The position numbers and the translations under genes were made by a program. A stretch of 64,000 bases of DNA from Corylus avellana (taxonomy: Eukaryota; Streptophyta; Magnoliopsida; Fagales; Betulaceae): positions 12,844,354 through 12,908,353 of the forward strand of contig NC_081548.1 in NCBI RefSeq assembly GCF_901000735.1, in the 5' to 3' direction. The notes beneath the pieces are model-generated. The model saw only the letters and a program-made list of their open reading frames with translations. It did not search any database and was not told where the DNA came from. This document shows positions 34,958-47,959 of the stretch, in pieces. Within the stretch, counting starts at the first letter, position 1; the number at the start of each line of letters is the position of its first letter.

Positions 34958-35296
34958 ATCTGTTACAGCCATGGACGCTTGTAGTAGCACATTTCGAGTT
35001 TGACGTCTGAAACTAATCATACGAGATCCTACACAATAAAGGGACAAACAAAAAGCAAGCACTTAAATTAAACTGGGTTGAGAATAGCAAAAAGTCAGAA
35101 GTTGTCATTCATCAATTACCTTCATGAACATTTGGTAAAACCCAATTCCATGACCAGTATCGTGTCTGTAATCAAGACCATCCTTCCACAAAGGAACTCG
35201 AGCAAGAATGTCTAGGGCTTGACCGGAGAAAATAACCAGATGCAAACTTTTCATTATCTTCAAATTGACAGATCTACATTCAGGGTGGCCGCTCAT
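34958..35296 (-). pseudogene. Captured fragment of an Xaa-Pro aminopeptidase P gene (M24B family)
   Basis: On the minus strand, one exon (about 35296-35120) reads [20 protein letters not shown] then TGHGIG and, after a one-base frameshift, LPNVHEG. These are the metal-binding His and core blocks of cytosolic aminopeptidase P. A 91-bp intron with GT (35119-35118) and AG (35030-35029) follows. The next exon (35028 to about 34958) reads MISFRRQTRNVLLQASMAVT, matching the family's LISFRP...NVPLQASMTVTD. The reading phase across the intron restores the conserved Glu-Gly. Retained introns show the copy was taken from genomic DNA. It is truncated, frameshifted and lacks most of the enzyme, so it cannot work as a peptidase. 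Confidence 0.8.
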
Positions 35297-36419
35297 AATC
35301 TATTGATAAATTATGACACTCCATAAGTAAATAAAATAAACACATAACAAACCATAGCAAAACGAATAGCCATGGCAAATTTGTCAACATACATTTTACA
35401 CCCTACAAAGATGTTCGACCTCAAAGTTATCAAAGATGGCAAATTCACACATGATGTTAAAAAAGTTAAAATCATCTACTGCTATGTATGAATATTGTAA
35501 CCAGCACTCTCTATCATGCCACTCATTAGCATTTCTATGACACAAAGACAAACGTTGGCCCCCTTGGTACGATTGGCTGCTTATTAGCATGTTTGATGTC
35601 CTTCGAAACTTGAATTTTGCAAGCATTTAATATTAATTAGTATAAGACATAAACAAAGTATGGCAAATCATTAGCCTAAAATTTGAAAAATAGTAAAAGA
35701 AAAAAAAAAAAAAAAAGAGAAACAACAAAAAACATGTGGTAGGAATCAAATATTGGACTACGAACAAGCAGCAAGTATCAATCCTTGAAATGGAAACTCA
35801 TATCTTTCGTGGAAAGAAAACAAATCTAGTATAATAGTATTATGCGATGACAACTTATAGATCTTTCTGAATAAAATTTGACTATCTAGGTTCTGATTTG
35901 CCATAGGGAGGTTCTATTATTTCATGTTGTGCAGTTGCTTCCTAACTTGAAACCATAAGTTATGAACTATTTTAGTAGTAAATGGAATTAACTTCCACCA
36001 ACACGTGAATGACAATGAGATTGAAATAACTTACCCATTGTTATTTTAGTCCTTTAGCGCCACAACTCCTCACACATCCTCCACTCGTGCCATCCTGTAT
36101 ACACTTAAAAATGAAATATTGTTATATAACAATATTACTCTCTTGCATTGTTTACTCAACTTGATAAACATGTCAAGAGAGGTTCACTAACTCAAAGTGT
36201 TTAAACAAAAAACTAGTTGAAGTTCTTACCTTCTAACACAAACCAAATTTGTTATAATTTTTCTAATATTAAGACAACTTCTTCAACAAAGTACAACAAA
36301 AGCTCTCTCCAAGTTCTTAAATAGAAAACTATTTGAAGTTCTTACTCCTTTAATACAAACCAAAATTGTTAGAATCTTTACAATATTAAAAAAAAGTCTT
36401 AAACAAAATACAACAAAAG
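35297..36419. other. CACTA interior, no recognised gene
   Basis: AT-rich sequence. The minus-strand frame at 35396-35626 has no domain I know; it could be unrecognised upstream sequence of the captured gene. A short near-duplicate lies at about 36225-36345 (AGTTCTTACCTTCTAACACAAACC against AGTTCTTACTCCTTTAATACAAACC). Confidence 0.4.
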
Positions 36420-39400
36420 CTCCCTCAGACGTTGCTTTCGCTTGCTTGAGATCCATAAGAGCTCCCTCCAAGCCTAGGAATAATAGAATTCATATCATAA
36501 TCAATGATCTTTCTAACAATTGCTTGATATGTGTGTGTGAAATTAAAAAAATTAAAAAAAAAAGTGACAAACAAAATTCTCTTACCCTCCGAGATGTTTT
36601 AGTAGCCTATCCATTTGTGTCTGCAGAGCAGCTTGGGATGCTTTTGATTCGTTCATTTCAACCTTCAAAGCAACTTGTGCTTCCTACATAGCAGCTTGTG
36701 ATTGTTGCATGTTGTGCTAAATACTACCTAAATTAATAGATAATATTTAGTACGTTTTAACTCGCAAGTGCACAAGATCAAAACAATATTATAATGCAGC
36801 AAGTACAAGGTCCATCCCACGAGGATTGCGATTTTGTTTAGAATTAATTAAAAATATCAACTTGTCACTAAATTGATATTGTGAAAAAGAAATAAAAAGA
36901 TAAATGAAAAAGGTAAAGGTAGGGCTTTGATATCCACCACTAATTATATTAAGCTAATATGTCAATATGCCAATGTTTTGATCATGTTATGCATATTTAA
37001 TGTTTGTCAACCTAAGGGCATGGCATATACTCCTTAAGCTATAGATTTTTCTAAGCAACGAGTTAGGTATAACGTATACTCTAACTCTTTCCTTTTCTAA
37101 GGGATTTAACATGGTGTATATTAAGTTGTTCCTTAGGAAAGCATATACTCTATGAAAATCGACAAACACATGAGGCCTAGGGCATGGCCGTATACGCCCA
37201 GTTCCCCATGTTGATTAACCCAAGAACCGCGGTGCGGATTCTTTTGTTACTTTTATTAAGCCCAAGACTCGGCCATCTAATTGATTTAACTAACTAGTCC
37301 ATACCACATGCATATGTTGATTAGGCACACACATATGAGGAATTCATGCAAGCAGCTGTTAATCAAGTTAAATAGCACAACAAGATCATTACAAAGGCGT
37401 CAATATTGAAATATTAACTAAACATAACCAGGGCTTCAATCTAGCCCTACTATATAAATTAGCTACACATAGAGTTGATGTTAAACATTTTTAATAAATA
37501 AAAGAAAAAGGAAAAGAATAAACCCAAAACTTTGAACTTGAAGAGCTCCAATTCTTCTCCTTACCTGCCTCCTTATTCTAGAGATTTAAGGGTCTATTTA
37601 TAGGCTTTAGAAGTTTTTGACAAACTAGTAAACCTAGGAATTTCATAGGGTTTCAAACCTTTTACAAGTGGGAGTTGGAAAACCCTAATATGGAGATATT
37701 AGCATCATGGCCGCAGCTTTGAGGTGCCTCCTGCGCACGGGTGCGATCGATCGCAGGTCTGCGATCGAGCCTCTTCTGTTGTGCGCTCGAGCGCTCATGG
37801 CCTAATTTGTGCTTTGTCTTCTCTGGTATTGCGCTTGATCGCAGGGAACCTGTGATCGATCACAGTGTCAAGGGCTCCGATTTTTCTCATCTTCTCTCTT
37901 TGAGCCCAAATCTTCCAGATTTACTTCCTTTTCTTCCAAAAGCCTACAAAAGTGTGGAAAACACAAAAATGAATTAAAATGACCTAATTAACTAAAACCA
38001 AAGGATTAAAATATGCAAGTTAAGGGCTGAAAATATGAATATTTTAGCACTTAACACTGCATCGCAACTTGTGATTCCTCCAACTTTTCACATTTCTCTA
38101 GTGATTCAGCTAGTTTCTTTTCAGTTTCTAGCTGTTTAGTCAAGCATTCATCATGGTTGTGTGTTGATGAGGAATTTGACCGGATAGGTATGGCACCATA
38201 ACCCTTTCCTCTAACATGTCCTGAGCGGTGTCCACCTAGCACCTTTAAGACAATGCCTTCTTGGCTGATATTAACATTGTCGGAGTTTGCTGCTATTGAT
38301 TCCATTTCATTCTGCACAAGCCATATAAACCTCAACTAAATAAGTCATGCAAGTTCATTAGACATATTCATCATGAGTACTCATTTCATTCACTTACATA
38401 TTTACTCTTAGTGTACTCACTTACAAATTTCCTATTCTTTTTTCTAACATGTGTTTCTTTTGTAGATTTCTATGAGATTTGGTATGGCCTTAGTAATCTT
38501 TGCTTGCACATAATACACCTAATTAACTGCTACACTGAAGAACATTACTATAAAACCTTAACACTATATATTCTAACCTTTTTGTGAATAACATTGACGA
38601 ATGACGAGGTGCCAGCGGTATGATTTGTTTGCATCTCTGCTCTATTTTTCTTATTTCGCTCAGATTTTTTCTGCAAAAATTCAATCAAACATATTCATTT
38701 CATTTTTTATAGCTGAATACAAATCTTAGAAATAATAATTGACTATTTATTTGAATAAGATATATTTACCTTCCACAAGTCAGTTTCGAATGAATCACAT
38801 AGAGCAGGCCATTGTCCCGGAGAAATACCTTTTTGGAACATTGGCCCTCGCTTGAAGTTTAGCATTGGTCACCGCTGCCAAATCCCGGTCGTCCACATTT
38901 TCGAAATAAATCCTGTAGTGATCTATGTGCAAATTGGAGTGATGTCTCCTATAGCTCAGACGTAATTGATACTTTAAGGCATCCCTGTGCTTCTTTAGCT
39001 CCATATCCAAAGCAAACTTACCCTGAGACATAGTAATTACGAAAATAATGGTCAAACGTTTGTCACATTATTTGTAGCGACATAATGCACATACAAAATG
39101 AGATTTATACCTTCACACGTTCTTCCAAGTTCTTCAGCATTACATCCGGGACCTTGCTCCAACTATCATAATGGAGGTCGCAATGATCATACACAATCTT
39201 AGAAATTATCCTTGACCATGCCTCAGCATTTTCGCCCACAGGTACTCGATACTTATCATCGAATTCCAAAGTAATCGGACCATTCTTATTTATCATAGCA
39301 TTGACCCTCAAATTCTTGTTCTTACCCCTTGGCCGTCTAATGGACGTGCTAGTTATTAATCAAAATATTGAAACGTAGTTAGTTGTATCTAGCGAAGTAG

Positions 39401-39685
39401 TTTGCAAAGTGTACGCAACAAAGTAATAAGCAAAAGACCGTATATTCACTTACAACTTGAGGTGGGTGCAACTCCCAATGAGTGTATGTGAGCAGACGAC
39501 TTTTCGGAATGATGGGCCTCTATTGAGTTGGGGGCACTATTGATAGCATGTCCATATCATCAATTGCATCAACTAGAGTCGGCTTGTCAAGATCCTCGAC
39601 ATGACATAGGCCTCGACCTTAGCCTCGAACTCGGCCACGACCTTGGCTTTGGCCTATCACCAATTCTAGTTGCTATGATAGATCT
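36420..39685 (-). pseudogene. tnpA-like gene of the CACTA (plant transposase Ptta/En/Spm family), split by a solo LTR
   Basis: Read leftward: an Arg/Gly-rich N terminus (GRGRVRG near 39640, with an internal stop), exons at about 39311-39105 (LEFDDKYRVPVGENAEAWSR...) and 39030-38800, a small exon near 38675-38590, then 38335-38057 (VLGGHRSGHVRGKGYG and the start of a Lys/Glu/Leu/Gln coiled coil). The solo LTR at 36710-38056 interrupts the coil, which resumes at 36709 (QQSQAAM, stop, EAQVALKVEMNESK) and ends at a GT donor near 36585. In En/Spm the TNPA partner binds the subterminal repeats. Premature stops, frameshifts and the LTR make it non-functional. Confidence 0.7.
36710..38056 (-). mobile_element. 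Solo Athila-type LTR with near-perfect TSD
   Basis: It begins TGTTGTGCTAAATA and ends GCACTTAACA, the exact reverse of the LTR at 9501-10787. The flanks are TTGCA (36705-36709) and CTGCA (38057-38061), one mismatch in five. It lies inside the coiled-coil exon of the tnpA-like gene. It contains the reversed TATA box near 37600 and GCGATCG motifs near 37740-37865. The ORF at 37741-37977 is LTR sequence. Confidence 0.85.
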
Positions 39686-41952
39686 ACAAACAACACAAGA
39701 CAAATGCGGATCAATCATATAACCATAATATTGCATGTTAAATGGTTTGGACAAAACAAATTGTTCATATACTTAATTTAGTTAATTGTACATAAGTGGG
39801 CAATTTTTAAAGAAAGAAAAACAAAAAACAAAAAACAAAATATTAATAGCAAAGCTTCATACAATATGTTAATCCAATTCGTACTTGGTCATTCTGTCTC
39901 ATAGTCTGTATCACTGTTGCTTCAGGATGACTGTTTGTGTTCAGAGTTCTCTGTGTGTTCAGATTCTGTATCATAGTTGCTACTTAACTCTTCTTCATTA
40001 TTGGAGTTAGTATTATGCTCCTCAATCAAAGGGTTATCGTTAATGAACATGCTTGCATCAAGTTGCACATATAATTCATCAATAGGTATTGTCAAATCAT
40101 CTCTACGTAACATAGTAGAGTTTTCAATAATGGCAATATTACCCCCAGCACATTTAGTTTCCTAATATACCTCATTGTTGGTTATTTGGTCATCATTCTC
40201 ACTATCTTCCCCTACCACTGTTGGATTATAGTATGTGTTTCTATTGGTCAACTCATACCATTTACGAGAAGTATTCACAATTGTAAAACCTTGTTCCTTT
40301 CTTATTCTCAGCGTATTACTCACAGTGTCTCACCAATCGCACTCAAATAGATACACCCAATTTTGGCGAGTAACATAACTCAAAAATGTTCTTCAGCTCA
40401 CCATAGTACTCATCGTTTGACGTGTTGTACCGACCTTTAAAAACAATTCCACTGTTTTGGGTAGTACGAGTTTCTGCACATTCTTTTGAGTGGAACCTTA
40501 CCCCATTCACAATGCAACCTCTATACGATCTAACTTGACGATCAGGCCCAAGTGAAAGATGATATAATTGTTCTGGGACATTTTCTGCGCTACACCCACC
40601 ACTATATATATTATCTTGAAACTAACGCTCAAATGTGGCCTCATGCTTCTTCTCAATGTCATAGCCACCTTCCCTTTTGATCATCTGATAGTCTTCACTG
40701 CATTAAAAGTGCATGTTGTTAGTAATCATCTAGTGTCATGAATAAACATAACGTAAGGAACCCACAATTATACACTTACTACAAGTATGAAGCCATTTCA
40801 TTACAGTGGCTAAGCACATACCATCGAGCCCTTGCAAAAATGTTCTCATCAAGTGTCACATATTTTGCCGCACCCAACGGTCGAACTCGTTAAGAGAACC
40901 CATCAAGGCCTTGTTTCGTTTCTTCTAGACAGCCATCAACATTTCGCTCTTCACGGTTCCATCTTGTCTCAATCCCACAAAGATACATGGAGCAAAACGT
41001 CAAACACTCATCAACTAAATAAGCCTCAGTAATTGAACCCTCCGGTCGTGCTTTGTTCCGCACACTCCTCTTATGTTTACCAAGCGTCCTTTCCATTGGA
41101 TACATCCAACGGTTTTGTACTGGTCCCCCAAGCTCAGCCTCTCAAGGTAAATGAATCGCTAGATGGACCATAACATCAAAAAATGCTGGTGGAAATATTT
41201 GTTCCATCTTGCATAGAATGACGACAATGTCAACCATCATTTTCTTCAAAATATCTACTTTTAATGTTCGTGCACACAACTGCTTAAAAAAATTACCCAT
41301 CTCAATCAATATTGTTTTTATTTCAGGCGTTAATTTTCCACGAATTGCAACAGGAAGTAAGCACTGTAAGAAGACATGACAATCGTGGCTTTTCATTCCT
41401 GATATCCTGCCAGGAAGCTTGTTCACACATCGACCAATGTTAGACGCATACCGGTCAGGAAATTTCACACATTTCAATGTTAAGTGCTAAAATATTCATA
41501 TTTTCATCCCTTAACTTACATGTTTTAATCCTTTGGTTTTACTTAATTAGGTCATTTTAATTCATTTTTGTGTTTTCCATACTTTTGTAGGCTTTTGGAA
41601 ACAAAAGAAGTAAATCTGAAAGATTTGGGCTCAAAGAGAGAAGATGGGAAAAATGGGAGCCCCTGGCACTACGATCGATCACAAGTTACCTGCGATCGAG
41701 TGTAGTACCAGAGAAGACACAGCACGAAGCAGGCAACCAGCGATCTAGCACATAACAGGAGAGGCTCAATCGCAGACCTACGATCGAGCGCACACAGGTT
41801 GCGATCAATCGCAGCCGTACGCAGGAGACATATCAAGTGGCGGCCAGATTGTCATTCTTTCCATATTAGGGTTTTCCAACTCTCAATTGTAATTGATTTT
41901 GAAACCCTACAAAATTCCTAGGTTTACTAGTTTGTCAAGGACTTCTAAAGCC

Positions 41953-41960
41953 TATAAATA
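41953..41960 (+). promoter_or_regulatory. TATA box of the left LTR
   Basis: TATAAATA, in the same context (AAGCCTATAAATAGAC) as in the other LTRs of the family. It is the expected start region for element transcription. Confidence 0.6.
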
Positions 41961-42796
41961 GACCCTTAAGCCTCTAGATTAGGATGCTTTTGTAAGGAGA
42001 AGAATAGGAGCTCTTCAAGTTCAAGGCTCGGGTTTATTCTTTTCCTTTCTTTTCTTTTCTTTTATTTTATGAAGATGTTTAACATCAACTCTATGTGTAA
42101 CTAATTTATTTAGTAGGGCTAGAATGAAGCCCTAGTTATGTTTTGTTAATATTCAATTGGCGCCTTTGTGATGATCTTGTTATGATGTCTAACTTGATTA
42201 ATACTTAGTTTCATGAATTCCTCATATATGTGTGCCTGATCAACATGTGCATGTAGTATGGACTAGTTAGTTAAATCAATTTGGATGATCGAGTCCTGGG
42301 TTTAACATAAGTAACAAAAGATATCCACACCGGATTCTTGGGTTCATCAACATGGGGAACCGGGAGTAGACACCCATGCCCTAGGCCTCATGTATTTGTC
42401 GATTTCCACAGTTTTGTGCTTTCTTAAAGAACAACTTAGTAGACACCTATGCTAAATCCTTTAAGAAATAAAAGAATTAGAGTAGACACCCATGTCTAAT
42501 TCGTTGCTTAGGGAAATCAATAGCTTAAGGAGTAGACACCAATGCCTTGAGGTTGACAAACATTAGATATTCATAACATGATCAAAACATTGGCATATTG
42601 ATGTATTAGCTAAATATAATTAGTGGTGGATATCAAAGCCCTACCTTTTTATCATTATGAATTTAAATCCAATCTCTTGTTTTATTTTACTCGTATTTGC
42701 ACACTATACTACTATATTGACCTCGTGCACTTGCGGGTAAAACATCCAGTTATTTGCCTATTAAATTAGGTGGGTAATTGTGGAACAACAAGTTTT

Positions 42797-42814
42797 TGGC
42801 GCTGTTGCCGGGGA
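42797..42814 (+). other. tRNA-Asp primer-binding site
   Basis: TGGCGCTGTTGCCGGGGA, one mismatch from the complement of the plant tRNA-Asp 3' end, six bases after the LTR. Confidence 0.9.
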
Positions 42815-43102
42815 TTGCGGCGAATTTTGTTTAAAATTATTTTCCTTTAGTTGAGTTATTTTAATCTTTAATTTTAAATTTTGTTTTTGTCAAAAATATT
42901 TTCTATTGATTCTTAAGTTTTTATTTATTTTTTTTTTATTTTTTTAGGTTGCGGACTAGCATTCTGTGATTGCGATCGAACGTCAGCCAAGTGCGATCGA
43001 GCGCAGTGAGATTGAACGCACCAACCTGCGATCGAACGCAATTCGAGGGAGCATCCGGACTAGCAACACTGAAGCTGCCTGACTGAAAAAGCAATTCAAT
43101 TG

Positions 43103-44520
43103 ATGCAAGGTCGTCGATCTGAAGAGTCAACCGTCATTCCACTCGATGCTGAAATTGAGCGGACAATTCGACAACGATCTAGAGACAAAGAAGAAGAGGA
43201 AGAAATTGAGATGGAAAATTTGCAAGAGAACCAATTGGGCCAAGACCATTAGTGGCAAATCCACGACCGGTGCGGAGATTGATGAAGCAGGCATTCATTC
43301 CAGCAAACCTTCAGCAACCCTCACGCATAGCATATCAACTGGAATTGGAAGGCAGCTATTATATTTCTCCTCAAATCCTTAATGCATTGACTCACTTCAG
43401 AGGCACAGCTATTGAGGATCCCAAGTTGCAGCATGTCCAAGGCCTAACTCTAGAGAGACTCAGGTTAGTCCTCTTTCCTTTCTCTTTGAAAGATAATGCT
43501 AAACTGTGGTATAATTCTTTGCCTGCAGATTCTATCCATACTTGGGAAGAATTAGCCACCAAGTTTCTGAAGAAGTTTTTTCCAGCTCAGAAGACAAGAC
43601 AACTTAAAAGGGAACTTCAAATGTTCCAACAATGAGATGGAGATCTGTTCTTCGAGGCATGGGATCACTTTAATTCTTTGCTTCTAAAGTGCCCACATCA
43701 CAACATCCCTCAAGATGATTAGGTACAAATTTTCTATGAAGGTTTAGATGATACTAACAAAGGGATGGTTGATTCAGCTTGTGGAGGAACACTTATGGAG
43801 AAAAGTAGTGAGGAAGCAATGGAGCTGTTTGGAACATTAAGTGAGCATTCCCAGCAATTCTGCTCTAGAGGAAGGAGAGGAGTCAAAAGCAAGGGCATGT
43901 ATGAAGTAAACCTCAATGGGGGATCTCCCAATCAGATGGCCGCTATGGAAAAGAAGTTGGACATGATTGTCAAGGCCATGACTGCTCAGAAAATCTCACC
44001 TCTGCAATAGGGCACACCAATCCAGGTATGTGCTATTTGTTCCCATCTAGATCACACTACTGAGACGTGTCCCTCATATTCATTTGTAAAGCAAGAAGAG
44101 GTGAATTATGTGGGACAAAATAATTACCCCCACAAGAACAATCCATACTCCAACACTTACAATCCAGGATGGCGCAACCATTCAAATTTCTCTTCGAGTA
44201 ATAATCAAGGACAGCGGAAGGGGCCCCAACAAGGAAGCCAACCAACTCAAGAGTCAAAGTTGAACTAACTAAAGAATATGATACACAACCTGGTGACCTC
44301 ATAACAGTAATTCATGGCTGATCAAAAACAATTCAATACAAAGACTGATCAAGCCATTCAAAGACTGGAAGTGCAAATGGGTCAGATGGCAAAGGAGCTA
44401 AGTGAGAGGAAGCAGGGAGAATTTTCAGCTTAAACAATGCCTAACCCAGGGACTCACCAACAGCTGAAAGCAACTACAGTTCTTAGAGGTCCTGTTCCTG
44501 CACCACCAAGGGCACTTGAG
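43103..44520 (+). pseudogene. gag of the Athila-type element, degenerate
   Basis: The ATG at 43103 opens MQGRRSEESTVIPLDAEIER; a one-base loss near 43249 shifts the frame. The gag core follows (LRLVLFPFSLKDNAKLWYNS, TWEELATKFLKKFFP, FEAWDHFNSLLLKCPHHNI), typical of the retrotransposon gag family. A CCHC-type knuckle (CAICSHLDHTTETCP, about 44032) and a Gln-rich tail with LEVQMGQMAKELSERKQGEF come next. It would form the particle and bind element RNA. Premature stops include TGA 43633, TAG 43720, TAG 44008 and TAA codons near 44266, 44301, 44307 and 44433. Nearly all are one C-to-T or G-to-A change from the expected Arg, Trp or Gln codon. Confidence 0.8.
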
Positions 44521-45374
44521 CCACAGTTTGTAGAGCTCAAGTGCAGCTCTTCACACTAGAGACATTGCAGTCTCAAGTAGAAGCGTTTGAGCAATCCAGG
44601 AGCTCGAACACATCTACTCAAAATAGTGGTACTGAGGCCATTGAAGGCGGTACATTTTTTTCTCTTGATTTTCATCATATCAATTTCTTTAATTTACATG
44701 TGTCTTACTTTTTCATTGTTGAACATTATGCATTCAATTTTTTTTTTTTTTACTTTCTGTTACTACGATTGATCGCATCAAGTATACGATCGAGCGTAGT
44801 AACCGAATGATAGCCTTAACATTCTGTAAGTGTGATCGAACGCACCTTGGGTGCGATCGAGTGCACATCACCCACACACGCACACCTTTGCCCGAATGCG
44901 ATCGAGCGCACCATGTGTGTGATCGAGTGCACTCGGACAGCAGGGCATGTGACCTATTTTAGGTCACTTTCCCCCTATTCCTCCTCACACCTTTACGGCG
45001 TCATACAAGTTCCCCAAAACACCCAACTTCCGCCACCTCCTCTACTAACACACCTCCACCATTTTCCACCACTTCAACCACTTCCACACCACCACACTAG
45101 CACTTGCACGGCCCCATTCTACCCCACGGCCATCACCCTCATCACATCTCACACATTACTTCCCATCGACAACCCAACTCCGACCCCCCCCCCCCACCTT
45201 CATTTTTCTTTTCAATTTTTAGCACATTGTGGGTGTCTATCCACCCACATTGTCGCTCTGTGTTGGATTTTTGTGTTTTGTAGGGGGTTTTGAACAGTGT
45301 TTTCCTTGTGTTGCAAAGTTGGCCATCTGCAGTGCACACCAACTATTCGATAAAAGTTCCTAATCAAACTCAAC
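44521..45374 (+). other. Spacer between gag and second ORF with GCGATCGAGCGCA motifs
   Basis: No gene. Motifs of the form TGCGATCGAGYGCA recur at about 44768, 44795, 44832, 44852, 44898 and 44920. Pyrimidine- and AC-rich sequence follows (45000-45200). The frame at 44832-45293 is a by-product of this composition. Confidence 0.55.
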
Positions 45375-46493
45375 ATGCCAAGAACCCGTGCTTCATCATC
45401 CCGGGGGTCCGAGGGCCAAGCTATTTCTCCCCCGCCCACTTTTGAAGAGTGGGAGCTGTTGTTTGAGACCTGCTTCGCCTTTCGTGAAGACTTCCAAAAT
45501 CTTGCGGCGACTCAATGGACGATCACCTAGTTCAAGTGAAGGGGGCTCAAGAAGCTGTTCAAACTGGTCACCTCCACCGCCAACCGGAGGTTGGTAGTTG
45601 AATTCTATGCCAACCGTTCCTATGACTGCAACAATTTGGCCGCTCTCTCTTCCAAGGTGCACGGCTAAGCCATTGACGTGACAAGGGCCGACATTGCAGC
45701 AGCCCTTCAATGCAATGATGAGCACCCTCCAGGAGCCGCACATCTTGCCGAGCAACTGGCCCGATTCTATGTGGCGGAAATCGTTGAAGACATGTGCCAA
45801 GGGCAATATGCAGATGCCCACCATAATGCCAGTAGCCGATCCAAGCTACCTAAAAGGCCTTGGTTTGTGGACTCCATCCTGCATCGCAATGCCTTCCCCT
45901 TAGGACACGAAACTCAGAGGTGTGATCAATTTCTACAGACCTTGTATGCCTTCCACAAGGATGCCTGGTACTCCATTCCCGACATTATTTGGAACCAAAT
46001 ACATAAATTTTGGAATGGAGTACACATTGGGGGAGCAGAGTCCAGTTATTCATGGGGGTTGCCTTTCCCACACCTAATCACGTATATTCTTCTTAAAAAG
46101 GGCATCAAGGGCACCGCAGCAGACGAGCCAGTTACTACTACTCCTATATTTGGCATTCGCCTTTGGAACAAGAGCTGCTCTCATATGCCCCGGGTACCCC
46201 CAGGACCAGCAGCTGGTGACGAAGAGAGTGAGGCCGAGCCAATGGTTGAAGATGAACCGGCAGCTGAGCCGGTAGCAGTAGAGGAGGAGGCCTCCCCAAT
46301 CTTTTTTCAAGCCGCACAGTGCTGCTCCCTTAGTGAAGAGATGGCGGGCCTTCAAAGAGAATTAGCCGATCAAAGAAGGGAAGCTCGGGAAGATAAAGCA
46401 CTGATGGATCAATAACTAGCTACCATGGAAGAATTGATGCGGACCATACTTAGCTGTTTACCACCACTTTTTGGAGCATCTACTTCTGGATAG
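45375..46493 (+). pseudogene. Second ORF of the Athila-type element (putative plant transposon protein domain)
   Basis: The ATG at 45375 reads MPRTRASSSRGSEGQ, then FEEWELLFETCFAFREDFQN, LVVEFYANRSYDC, RADIAAALQCND and KLPKRPWFVDSILHRNAF. This resembles the domain annotated as a putative plant transposon protein, widespread in plant retroelements and of unknown function. The C terminus is acidic and then coiled-coil (EEMAGLQRELADQRREARED). In-frame stops at 45528 (TAG), 45537 (TGA), 45666 (TAA) and 46413 (TAA) interrupt 373 codons. Each is one C-to-T or G-to-A change from Trp or Gln. It sits where Athila elements carry an env-like ORF, but I see no signal peptide or membrane segment. Confidence 0.7.
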
Positions 46494-47959
46494 CACTAAG
46501 CTGGAACCACCATCTGGCTTCAGACGTAAAACTTAGCATTCATGGGAGGCACCCCATAGTTTATCCTTTTATTTTGTTTAGTGTGTTTTAAGTTCAATTT
46601 TTATTTATTTATCTTTAGTTTTGTTTCATTTTACTTGTTTGTGTGTTTTCTTGTTTTGCAGGGACAAGTGTGCTTCAATTCAAGTTTGGGGGTGTGCAAT
46701 GAGCCATGCTATTTCAAACAGTTCGTCCATCTCCCAAGTAAATTCTTTCCATATTATACACACATTGGGGACAATGTGTAATTTAAGTTTGGGGGTATGG
46801 AGGACACTTTACACACACTTTGTCCCATTTTTATTTTATTTTTATTTGTGAAAAATCAAAAAGAAAAAATATATGCATGTTCATGTTTGTTTTAAAATTT
46901 TGGTTGATCTAAAAGAATTATGGCTTGAATTCATCAGTGAGCTTAAAATTTTGAATACATGATCTGATGAGTGAATCTGTTAGTTTGATTACTTGTTCAG
47001 GACAGTTGAAAAATCACATGTTTGATATAAGCACTCAAGCATATTAGTACATAATTTGTGAGGTATGACATAAGGTCTGGTATGTGTGTTTCTGTATCTT
47101 GGATGAAACTGGATGATTTATTAGATGGACACTTTGGCATATTTGTGAAAAAAAAAAAGAATAAATAAATGATCATTGATAGGCCTTTCACTGAGTAACT
47201 GGACCTCTTGCCTCAAAGCATTGAGTGTTCACGTCAAAAGGTGAAAAATTTGGATTTGATCAATGTCAAGGTTAGTTTCGTTTTGTAGCCTTTTTGACTC
47301 AAGTTAGTAGGTCCTTAGGGGTGTCTATACACCTAATGCCCTAAAACCATCTGGTTTAGGAGTCATTGACTTAACATTCACTACAAGAAAGCTTAAGGAA
47401 ACCAAACATTCCACAACCTGACCAAAGAAAAAAAAAAAGAGAGAGAGAGAGAGAGAAAAGAAAAGAAAAGAAAAGAAATATGCCATTGTTGTTCATTCTA
47501 ATAAGGAATTCAATGACTTTTGAGATATGAAGACATTACATGTTGGAAAGAATTGGAAGCCTCATAATTTTGTACTAGTTCACCTTACACTGTTTTCAAA
47601 CTTGCTATGTTGTAGCATGTCATTGTAAGTTATTGAACTTTGAGATTCCAATCCATTGTGAAGATGAAGTTCATTTTTTAAGCTTGCTAATGAATGGAAA
47701 TCATAATCTTGAAGTGGTACTTTAATTTCTGGGATAACATGAATTGTGCATGATGTTTGTGGGTAACATTTCTGGACAAACCCTCACGAGACTTCACTCG
47801 TCCTCTAGGGAATTCCTAGTGGTTTAAAAGGCTTGTTGCATACGCTAAATGCAATCGTACATCCTACGAAAGCTGGATTTATCTTTTTGTTCTCTGTTTT
47901 TCATTTTTGTTTTTAGTTTTGTCTTGCTAAGGGACTAGCAATATGTACGTTTGGGGGTG
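46494..47959 (+). other. 3' untranslated region and polypurine tract of the Athila-type element
   Basis: No ORF of note. The tract TTTGGGGGTG directly precedes the right LTR (47950-47959) and is the likely plus-strand primer. Near-identical AGTTTGGGGGT words occur earlier at about 46683 and 46788. A run of A followed by (GA)n lies at 47430-47458. Confidence 0.6.

Noticed and set aside
45142..45342. Plus- and minus-strand ORFs in the AC/GT-rich spacer (44832-45439)
   Set aside because: Composition artefacts between gag and ORF2; they overlap the true ORF2 start in other frames.
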